This document shows, in pieces, positions 54,658 through 61,774 of a DNA stretch of 64,000 nucleotides. Each line of letters begins with the position of its first letter. Position 1 is the stretch's first letter. The position numbers were made by a program, and so were the translations under genes. Source of the DNA: Runella defluvii (GTDB lineage Bacteria; Bacteroidota; Bacteroidia; Cytophagales; Spirosomataceae). Where the stretch lies: positions 43,677-107,676 of the forward strand of contig NZ_JACIBY010000019.1 in NCBI RefSeq assembly GCF_014195535.1. The letters run 5' to 3'. The notes beneath the pieces were generated by a model. The model was not told the DNA's origin. It made no database searches and worked only from the letters and a program-made list of their open reading frames with translations.

Positions 54658-54902
54658 TGATTGTTTACTGATTTAAAAGGTTCAAATAAAAAAATCTACA
54701 AATACATAGCTATTTTTCGGTTAAAACAAAATTTTCAAGTTATGTTTATGTTAAGTTTCTGCCACGACAAAAAATACCATAACCGCTTAGTATTTCTATT
54801 TTTTAGTGAAAATAACCATTTCTTAACGCCTTTCCTTAGCCTTTATGTACACTTTTGTCGTAGTATTGCTATCTGTTCCATTTTCATCACCAACTTTTCT
54901 AT

Positions 54903-57458
54903 ATGGATTCTAGAAGAGAATTTCTCAAAAAAGCCGCTCTACTCTCTAGCGGTGCAAGCCTATGGAGTGCCTTACCTCAATCTATCCAAAAAGCATTAGA
55001 AATTAATCCCCAACAGGGAAGTACTTACCTCGACGCTGAGCACATTGTCGTCTTGATGCAAGAAAACCGCTCATTCGACCACGCACTTGGTGCCCTCAGA
55101 GGGGTTCGGGGCTTTAATGACCCTCGGGCTATTCGCCAACCCAACAAAAACTTGGTTTGGTTGCAATCTAACGCCAAAGGTGAAACCTACGCCCCTTTTC
55201 GCCTTGATATTAAAGATACCAAAGTGACTTGGATGAGCTCACTCCCCCACTCTTGGGAAAACCAAGTGGATGCTCGAAACAACGGGAAGTACAACCGCTG
55301 GCTTGACGTCAAAAAATCGGGCAACAAAGCCTATGCCCACATGCCGCTCACGATGGGCTATTTTACCCGCGAAGACCTCCCATTTTATTATGCCATGGCC
55401 GATGCCTTCACGGTTTGTGACCATAATTTCTGTTCGTCATTGACAGGTACTACCCCCAACCGCCTGTATCTTTGGTCGGGAACGATTCGGGAAAAACCTA
55501 CGATCGAATCAAAAGCCAATGTTCGTAACTCAGACGTTGATTACGACGATTTGGCCCACTGGACCACTTTCCCTGAACGGTTAGAAGATAATGGCATTTC
55601 GTGGAGAATTTATCAAAACGAATTGAGTATTTCGATGGGCTTCAACGGCGAACAAGATGCGTGGCTTGCTAACTTCACCGATAACCCCATTGAGTGGTTT
55701 TCTCAATATAACGTTCGTTTCTCAACTGGCTATCAACGATTCCTTGCCAAACAGGTTGTTGAATTGCCCAAAGAAATTGCGGCGTTAGAACAAAAACTGC
55801 AAGCGCTTCCTCCGTCTGGTAAAGAAACTGAAACTGCCCAAAAAACGCTCAAACAGAAAAAAGATGAACTAGAAATCGCCATAAAAGACCGCGAGCTTTG
55901 GAGCAAAGAAAACTTTGAAAAACTTTCGCAGCGCGCTAAAAATCTTCACCAAAAGGCGTTTACGACCAACATAAACGATTCTCACTACCACGAATTGGCT
56001 ACACACCGATACGAGGATGGCAGCGTCGAACGTGAAATGTCGGTTCCTAAAGGTGATACCCTTCACCAATTCAGAGAAGATGTCAACACGGGCAAACTCC
56101 CGACCGTTTCGTGGATTGTTGCCCCCGAAAACTTCTCCGACCACCCAGGGGCACCTTGGTACGGCGCTTGGTATATTTCGGAGGTAATGGATATTTTAAC
56201 CAAAAACCCTGAGGTTTGGAAAAAAACCATTTTCATTGTTACGTACGATGAAAACGACGGCTATTTTGACCACGTCCCTCCTTTCGTAGCCCCTAAACCT
56301 GATTTAAGCGACGGGTTGGTTTCCAAAGGCATCGACCCGAGCGTTGAACACGTGACCATAGAACAAGAACGTAAACGCAAAGAATACAGTGCGCAAAACC
56401 CTGGCCGCGACGGAGCCATTGGACTGGGCTACCGCGTTCCGATGCTGATTGCCTCCCCTTGGAGCCGTGGTGGATTTGTCAACTCGCAGGTGTTTGACCA
56501 CACCTCTGTGTTGCAGTTTATGGAGCACTTCTTGAGCCATAAAACCAAGAAAGACATCAAAGAAACCAACATCAGCGCTTGGCGAAGAACGGTATGCGGG
56601 GATTTAACTTCGGTCTTTCGCCCCTACAGCGGAGAAGAAATTCCGTTGCCAGAATCCGTTAAAAAAGACAGCTTTTATCAACTCGTCCACAACGCCAAGT
56701 TCAAAAATCCGCCTTCTAACTTTAAGGCCCTTTCACCAGAAGAAATTGCCGCAGCCAACCAAAATCCTGCCGCTACTTCATGGATGCCAAAACAAGAAGA
56801 AGGTACACGCCCCTCGGCGGCCATTCCGTATGAACTTTACGCTGACGCGGTACTCAGTACCGATAAAAAATCGGTATCAGTTCAGTTGAGCGCCCAAAAC
56901 CGTGTGTTTGGCGCAAAATCGGCGGGATCTCCCTTTCACGTGTATGCCCCGCACAAATACCGTGCAAACGAAAATGCTCCTTTTGAAGACTTAAAAGCTT
57001 GGTCGTACGCCGTAAGTTCAGGCGATTCACTCACACCCTCTTGGCCGCTTTCCAGTTTTGAAAACAATGCCTATCATCTCTGTGTATATGGGCCTAACGG
57101 TTTTTTCCGCGAATTTAAAGGACAAGCCAATAGCCCACAGTTGAGTGTAAAAGGAGTATATGAAACATCGAAGGGTTCAAAAAATCAACTTTCAGGTAAT
57201 TTAACCTTGCAATTCCGTAATGCGGACTCTCAAAAAAGGCTACGCGTAGTGGTTACGGACAATGCCTACAAAAACGCTCCTAAAACGGTGGTTGTAGAGG
57301 CTAAAAATGGGCAAGCATCGCTCGTTCTCGACCTCAAGAAAAGCCACGGCTGGTACGATGTCAGCATCCGCATAGAAGGTGCGGAGGGTTTTGAGCAACG
57401 TTTTGCGGGCCACGTCGAAACGGGCAAAGATTCTGTAAGCGACCCCGCAATGGCATAA
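54903..57458 (+). CDS. Phosphocholine-type phospholipase C (Tat-exported)
   Basis: The 851-residue protein starts with a Tat-type signal (DSRREFLKKAALLSSGASLW) and the phosphoesterase core: HIVVLMQENRSFDHALGAL (about residue 47; metal-binding Glu-Asn), 'VCDHNFCSSLTGTTPNRLYLWSG' (in fragments, catalytic Thr region), 'APENFSDHPGAPWYGAWY', TYDENDGYFDHV and 'TSVLQFMEHFL'. Two C-terminal domains of unknown function (about 640-850) are typical of this family. It hydrolyses phosphatidylcholine or sphingomyelin to phosphocholine and diacylglycerol. With PhoX- and phosphonate-type genes upstream it fits a phosphate-scavenging set, though the T9SS gene intervenes. A terminator follows. Confidence 0.9.
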   Translation: MDSRREFLKKAALLSSGASLWSALPQSIQKALEINPQQGSTYLDAEHIVVLMQENRSFDHALGALRGVRGFNDPRAIRQPNKNLVWLQSNAKGETYAPFRLDIKDTKVTWMSSLPHSWENQVDARNNGKYNRWLDVKKSGNKAYAHMPLTMGYFTREDLPFYYAMADAFTVCDHNFCSSLTGTTPNRLYLWSGTIREKPTIESKANVRNSDVDYDDLAHWTTFPERLEDNGISWRIYQNELSISMGFNGEQDAWLANFTDNPIEWFSQYNVRFSTGYQRFLAKQVVELPKEIAALEQKLQALPPSGKETETAQKTLKQKKDELEIAIKDRELWSKENFEKLSQRAKNLHQKAFTTNINDSHYHELATHRYEDGSVEREMSVPKGDTLHQFREDVNTGKLPTVSWIVAPENFSDHPGAPWYGAWYISEVMDILTKNPEVWKKTIFIVTYDENDGYFDHVPPFVAPKPDLSDGLVSKGIDPSVEHVTIEQERKRKEYSAQNPGRDGAIGLGYRVPMLIASPWSRGGFVNSQVFDHTSVLQFMEHFLSHKTKKDIKETNISAWRRTVCGDLTSVFRPYSGEEIPLPESVKKDSFYQLVHNAKFKNPPSNFKALSPEEIAAANQNPAATSWMPKQEEGTRPSAAIPYELYADAVLSTDKKSVSVQLSAQNRVFGAKSAGSPFHVYAPHKYRANENAPFEDLKAWSYAVSSGDSLTPSWPLSSFENNAYHLCVYGPNGFFREFKGQANSPQLSVKGVYETSKGSKNQLSGNLTLQFRNADSQKRLRVVVTDNAYKNAPKTVVVEAKNGQASLVLDLKKSHGWYDVSIRIEGAEGFEQRFAGHVETGKDSVSDPAMA

Positions 57459-57468
57459 ATTGATAGAT

Positions 57469-57505
57469 AACAAAAAAGGGCAGCGATGAGCTGCCCTTTT
57501 TTGTT
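57469..57505. terminator. Bidirectional terminator between phospholipase C and yidC
   Basis: AACAAAAAAGGGCAGC (57469-57484) pairs exactly with GCTGCCCTTTTTTGTT (57490-57505) around GATGA. T-runs stand on both strands. Confidence 0.9.
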
Positions 57506-57518
57506 ATTGGCGTGTGCG

Positions 57519-57540
57519 TCGGGGTGTGAGCACCCCAACA
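57519..57540 (-). terminator. Second hairpin downstream of yidC
   Basis: GGGGTG (57521-57526) pairs with CACCCC (57531-57536). The sequence resembles the hairpin after metH (GTCGGGGTG). It lies just beyond the minus-strand yidC stop. Confidence 0.55.
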
Positions 57541-57543
57541 CAC

Positions 57544-59415
57544 CTATTTTTTCTTCGCTTGCGCACGTTTTGCTTCGACTTGCTTTTTCGCTTCATCTGC
57601 TTGTTTTTTGGCTTCGTCAGCCGCTTTCATTGAGCGCTCAAGCATATCCGAGAACTTCGACTTCTTCTTCTCACCTGACGCAATTTTGCGGCGGTTTTCT
57701 TCCAAAATCGAGCGAATTTTATCATCATTCACAAAACGACGAATCACCTGCTGTTGTAAAATAGTCACTACGTTCGATACCAAGTAGTAAAAGCTCAAAC
57801 CCGCAGGGAATGAGTTCATGACAAACATGAACATCACAGGCATAAAATACGTCAACATACGCATATCAGGCATGCCAGGCTGCTGCACTTGCGCAGGCGT
57901 TATCTGGTTGTTGTACCACGCGTACACCAACTGAGAGACCGTCATCGCCAACGTAAAAATACTGACGTGAGCACCGTAGAATGGAATCGCAAACGGCAAC
58001 TTGATAGGTGCATCGTAGGTAGAAAGGTCACTTGCCCACAAAAACGACTGCTGGCGAAGTTCAATCAAGTTGGGAAACAAGAAGAACAACGACATCAAAA
58101 TAGGCATTGTCGCCAACACAGGAATACAGCCACTCAACGGACTCACGCCCACTTGTTGGTACAACTTCATTTGTTCTTGTTGCATTTTGGCCGCATCATC
58201 CCCTACTTTTTCTTTGATAATTGCCAGCTCTGGCGCCAACATCCGCATTTTAGCCATACTCACATACGACTTATAGACGAGCGGGGTCATCAACAATTTT
58301 ACAATCAACACCAACACCACAATCAGCACCCCATAGTTAGAGAAAAACTTCTCCAAAAAGCTAAACATAGGCACAAAGAAGAACTTGTTAAGCGGTTTCA
58401 AGAATGCATAGCCCAAGTCCACGTTATCACCAAAATCGGTAGCTGTACCAATATTCTTTACAATTTGGTAGTCGTTTGGTCCAAAGAAAAACTGGAAATT
58501 TCCTTTGCCAGCTTTCAAGTCAGCCGTTGAAAGGCTTCCTTCACTTTGCATGGTTTTGATGTAAGTCGAGTCCGACTGATTAACCAACGACTTTAAAGTG
58601 GCATTACTCAAACTCGACCCTTTTGTAATAAAAGCAGAAAGGAAATATTTGTTTTTATGGGCAAACCACGAAACAGGTTGCTCAATTTTCTCTTCTACAT
58701 TATCGCTTTGTCCACGACCAATGTCCGACAACTCCCCGTCTGAGTAATAATTGGTTGTTACTACTTTACGGTTTTCGGCCATGTCATTTTCGAGCTGTTT
58801 CAGCTTATCTTGCCACACAAGGCGAGTTGGCTCGTTCTTAACAAGGCCATCCAATCCAACCAATTGCACATCATAATCAATCAAATACCCACTTCCCTGA
58901 ATGGTGTAGGTTTGTTCGATGTACTGATTAGCTCCTAGAGGCAAACGGAAAGCTAGTTTTGTTGATTTTCCCGTCGTGATTACTTGGTTGCTTGCCTCAG
59001 TTGTAAAATACAAATCAGCTAAGTTGATTGTGCCTTTGTTGGTAGGGAGTTCGAGATTAAACTTACTACTTTGCTCATCAATGAGGTACAAAGGAGCATT
59101 GGTGTAGGTTTTGAATTTTTTCAATAGTACTTCTTTGACATTTCCACCTTTGGTGCTAAAAGTCAAGCGAACATCATCGGTTTCTACCACAATATCTTTT
59201 GCGGTACCGATGGCTGCACTGGCAAAATCGCCATAGATGGCTTTGGCAGCTACCGAATCCAACTGACGAGGGGCAGGTGCAACAGCGGCTGTGGCACTAG
59301 ACTTGGTTTGCGTCGCAGGATTCGTCTTGGGAGGCTCAGTTTGTGGTGCTAGGATTTGATACCCTACTAGCATCATCATGATGAGCGCTAATCCAATGAT
59401 TTGATTTCTCTCCAT
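57544..59415 (-). CDS. yidC: Membrane protein insertase YidC
   Basis: YidC inserts and folds inner-membrane proteins with or without the Sec translocon. The 623-residue protein has the long-form architecture: an N-terminal transmembrane helix ('IIGLALIMMMLVGYQIL'), a large periplasmic beta domain (about 60-340), then the five-helix core (about 350-560, 'VYKSYVSMAKMRMLAPELAIIKE' in fragments, 'GCIPVLATMPILMSLFF', 'SFPAGLSFYYLVSNV'), and a basic KKQADEAKKQ tail that should bind ribosomes. Length is normal. It is read divergently from rho, with a 439-base shared upstream region. Confidence 0.95.
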   Translation of the reverse strand: MERNQIIGLALIMMMLVGYQILAPQTEPPKTNPATQTKSSATAAVAPAPRQLDSVAAKAIYGDFASAAIGTAKDIVVETDDVRLTFSTKGGNVKEVLLKKFKTYTNAPLYLIDEQSSKFNLELPTNKGTINLADLYFTTEASNQVITTGKSTKLAFRLPLGANQYIEQTYTIQGSGYLIDYDVQLVGLDGLVKNEPTRLVWQDKLKQLENDMAENRKVVTTNYYSDGELSDIGRGQSDNVEEKIEQPVSWFAHKNKYFLSAFITKGSSLSNATLKSLVNQSDSTYIKTMQSEGSLSTADLKAGKGNFQFFFGPNDYQIVKNIGTATDFGDNVDLGYAFLKPLNKFFFVPMFSFLEKFFSNYGVLIVVLVLIVKLLMTPLVYKSYVSMAKMRMLAPELAIIKEKVGDDAAKMQQEQMKLYQQVGVSPLSGCIPVLATMPILMSLFFLFPNLIELRQQSFLWASDLSTYDAPIKLPFAIPFYGAHVSIFTLAMTVSQLVYAWYNNQITPAQVQQPGMPDMRMLTYFMPVMFMFVMNSFPAGLSFYYLVSNVVTILQQQVIRRFVNDDKIRSILEENRRKIASGEKKKSKFSDMLERSMKAADEAKKQADEAKKQVEAKRAQAKKK

Positions 59416-59428
59416 TTGTTTGGTTTAT

Positions 59429-59470
59429 ACGTTATTTATGACACGTTATTTGTTACACGTTATTCGTACT
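59429..59470. repeat. Heptanucleotide/14-bp tandem repeats upstream of yidC
   Basis: ACGTTAT occurs at 59429, 59443 and 59457, every 14 bases, with TTATGAC, TTGTTAC and TCGTACT in the seven bases between. Three units are clear; further degenerate units may extend to the right. Confidence 0.65.
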
Positions 59471-59649
59471 CAGCCGTTAGAAAACATTCTCATGATTAAC
59501 GGTAAACTAATAACTGCTCTTGCTGTGGCAAAAGCGGGTGCAAAGTTAGTGAGTTTTCAAGAATTAGCACCTGTGAGAAGGATGAGCGGTCATTTTTTAG
59601 CGAAAAAATCACAATAGCGCCAAAAAAAATAACAAATACCAAAATTTTC

Positions 59650-59678
59650 TTGACAGAATCCCGTTTAAGAAGTATAAT
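59650..59678 (+). promoter_or_regulatory. Consensus sigma70-type promoter of rho
   Basis: TTGACA (59650-59655) and TATAAT (59673-59678) are separated by exactly 17 bases, a perfect match to the E. coli consensus. TATAATTG also meets the Bacteroidota TAnnTTTG box with one mismatch. It predicts a leader of about 170 bases for rho. Confidence 0.65.
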
Positions 59679-59854
59679 TGCGAGACTTTTCTGACAATAC
59701 TACGGCTTATCTGATACACATTAACCCAAAAGCCGTCTCTCTTGTTCAGTTCCAGCTATCAATCCCTATTTTTTCCTGGTTTATCCTCTTGTTGTTAAAT
59801 AACTAATAATAAACATTTCTCCGTGTAAAGGTTCTCTTTACCCTTCATTTTTAT

Positions 59855-61666
59855 ATGCTCAGCATTGATGATCTAAATCCCAAGCTCCTAGCGGAGTTGC
59901 GGGTAATTGCCGAAAAAAACGGTATCAAAGACCCTTCTAAGTTTTCAAAGAAAGAACTGATTGCTAAAATTTTAGAAAAACAGTCCTCTACTTCTGACAC
60001 TCCCGCCGAAAAATCAAAATCTGCACAACCTTCAGGTAAACGTCCTCGAAAAGTTGCTGCGTCAGACACTGATGCTCCAACTGAAGACGCCGCCGCAGAA
60101 GATGCTTCTTCAGAATCTATTGAAGTAGTTTCTCAAAGTACTATTGACTTTTTTCACCCCAAATCAAACGATTCGTTTGAGAAGCGTGGCAAACGTCAAC
60201 GTATTCATAAAAACGAGAAGCCATTCCCTGAAAATTCACCTCAGGAGGCCGCCCCTCGTTTTTTTGATGAACCTACTCCCGAACCCACTGTTGCACCCAC
60301 CGAGGCGCCCGCGCAGCCAGCAAATGAGCAACCAGCAGCTGAGGAAGAATTTGCCGATATAAAAATCGAGCTTCCCGAGGATGACTTTTTCGACACCTCA
60401 TTTATTACGGAAAATTTTGAAGCAGAAGCACCCGCAGAGGTAGAAGCCGAACCGCTTCCCGCGAAAACGGAAGAACGCTCCCGCGACTATCGCCCCGATG
60501 AGTTCCAAAATAAAATCAAACGGCAGTACAACAACTACGTAAAAGAATTTGATGGACTTATCATCAACGAAGGTGTCCTCGAAATTATGTCAGATGGTGG
60601 GTACGGTTTCTTACGTTCTGCCGATTATAATTATTTAGCTAGTCCCGACGATATTTATGTATCGCCGTCTCAAATAAAACTCTTTGGCTTAAAAACTGGC
60701 GATACCATTCGTGGCTCAGTCCGCCCGCCCAAAGAAGGAGAAAAATACTTTGCCTTGCTTCGCGTCGAAACCGTCAATGGTAAAACAACCGAAGAAATCC
60801 GTGACCGTATTCCATTTGAATACCTCACGCCTTTATTCCCCCAAGACCACATCAAGCTCAGCGGCAAACCCGACAACTATTCTACGCGCATTCTTGACCT
60901 TTTTGCCCCCATCGGGAAAGGCCAACGTGGGATGATTGTAGCACAACCTAAAACGGGTAAAACGGTATTACTCAAAGAAATTGCCAACGCAATTACGCGT
61001 AATCACCCTGAGATTTACCTGATCATTTTACTCATTGACGAACGTCCAGAAGAAGTTACCGACATGCAGCGTAGTGTTCGCGCCGAAGTGATTTCTTCCA
61101 CTTTTGACGAGCAAGCCGACCGCCACGTAAAAGTAACGGGTATGGTGCTTGAAAAAGCAAAGCGGATGGTAGAATGTGGCCACGATGTGGTGATACTCCT
61201 CGACTCTATCACGCGTTTGGCCCGTGCATACAACACCGTTACACCTGCTTCGGGTAAAATCCTTTCGGGTGGGGTGGACGCCAACGCACTTCACAAACCC
61301 AAGCGCTTCTTTGGTGCGGCTCGTAACGTAGAAAATGGCGGATCGTTGACCATCATTGCTACGGCTCTTATTGATACTGGTTCGAAAATGGACGAAGTTA
61401 TCTTTGAAGAATTTAAAGGTACGGGTAACATGGAACTCCAACTCGACCGCCGTTTGGCCAACAAACGTATGTATCCAGCAGTTGATGTGAACGCCTCAGG
61501 TACACGACGTGAAGATTTGCTCCTCGACCGTGAAACCCTTCAGCGTATGTGGATTTTGCGTAAATACCTTTCTGACATGAATCCAAACGAGGCAATGGAT
61601 TTCTTATTGGAACGCATGAAAGGAACACGTACCAACGAAGAATTCTTGATTTCGATGAACCGATAG
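59855..61666 (+). CDS. rho: Transcription termination factor Rho
   Basis: Rho is a hexameric RNA helicase that ends transcription. The 603-residue protein begins with a Rho_N helix-turn-helix (about 1-45), then a long disordered acidic/proline-rich insert (about 46-210), the RNA-binding CSP-like domain (about 220-300; [21 protein letters not shown] region) and the ATPase: Walker A in AQPKTGKT (about residues 362-370), Walker B in [16 protein letters not shown], and the Q/R-loop region '[21 protein letters not shown]' (in fragments). Compared with about 419 residues in E. coli, the extra length lies in the N-terminal insert, a known Bacteroidota trait. A strong terminator follows. Confidence 0.96.
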   Translation: MLSIDDLNPKLLAELRVIAEKNGIKDPSKFSKKELIAKILEKQSSTSDTPAEKSKSAQPSGKRPRKVAASDTDAPTEDAAAEDASSESIEVVSQSTIDFFHPKSNDSFEKRGKRQRIHKNEKPFPENSPQEAAPRFFDEPTPEPTVAPTEAPAQPANEQPAAEEEFADIKIELPEDDFFDTSFITENFEAEAPAEVEAEPLPAKTEERSRDYRPDEFQNKIKRQYNNYVKEFDGLIINEGVLEIMSDGGYGFLRSADYNYLASPDDIYVSPSQIKLFGLKTGDTIRGSVRPPKEGEKYFALLRVETVNGKTTEEIRDRIPFEYLTPLFPQDHIKLSGKPDNYSTRILDLFAPIGKGQRGMIVAQPKTGKTVLLKEIANAITRNHPEIYLIILLIDERPEEVTDMQRSVRAEVISSTFDEQADRHVKVTGMVLEKAKRMVECGHDVVILLDSITRLARAYNTVTPASGKILSGGVDANALHKPKRFFGAARNVENGGSLTIIATALIDTGSKMDEVIFEEFKGTGNMELQLDRRLANKRMYPAVDVNASGTRREDLLLDRETLQRMWILRKYLSDMNPNEAMDFLLERMKGTRTNEEFLISMNR

Positions 61667-61684
61667 AAAAACGTTTTTTTAATT

Positions 61685-61712
61685 TAGCCCTCTTCACGAG
61701 GGCTATTTTTTT
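61685..61712 (+). terminator. Rho-independent terminator of rho
   Basis: TAGCCCTC (61685-61692) pairs with GAGGGCTA (61698-61705), followed by seven T. Confidence 0.9.
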
Positions 61713-61716
61713 GCAC

Positions 61717-61751
61717 AAAAAAGGTATCAGGCAGAGCCTAATACCTTTTTT
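61717..61751 (-). terminator. Terminator of the minus-strand surface-protein gene
   Basis: AAAAAAGGTATCAGGC (61717-61732) pairs with GCCTAATACCTTTTTT (61736-61751) at 15 of 16 positions. On the minus strand this reads as a stem flanked by T-rich DNA, 24 bases after the stop at 61775. Confidence 0.75.
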
Positions 61752-61774
61752 ACTTCTTTGAAAAACTATACTTT

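Larger units (their letters stand above)
59416..59854. other. Divergent control region between yidC and rho
   Basis: No credible gene is here: the open frame at 59420-59617 has no family signature and covers a repeat tract. It contains a heptanucleotide tract (59429-59470), the rho promoter (59650-59678) and the long rho leader, with a hairpin ACGGCTT/AAGCCGT and pyrimidine-rich segments after it. Confidence 0.6.

Noticed and set aside
54335..54676. 113-codon plus-strand frame rich in Phe, Ala and Ser
   Set aside because: It is the complement of the lysine/alanine-rich gene; Lys codons on one strand read as Phe and Leu on the other.
59420..59617. 65-codon open frame between yidC and rho
   Set aside because: It runs through the heptanucleotide repeat tract in the divergent promoter region and has no recognisable motif.
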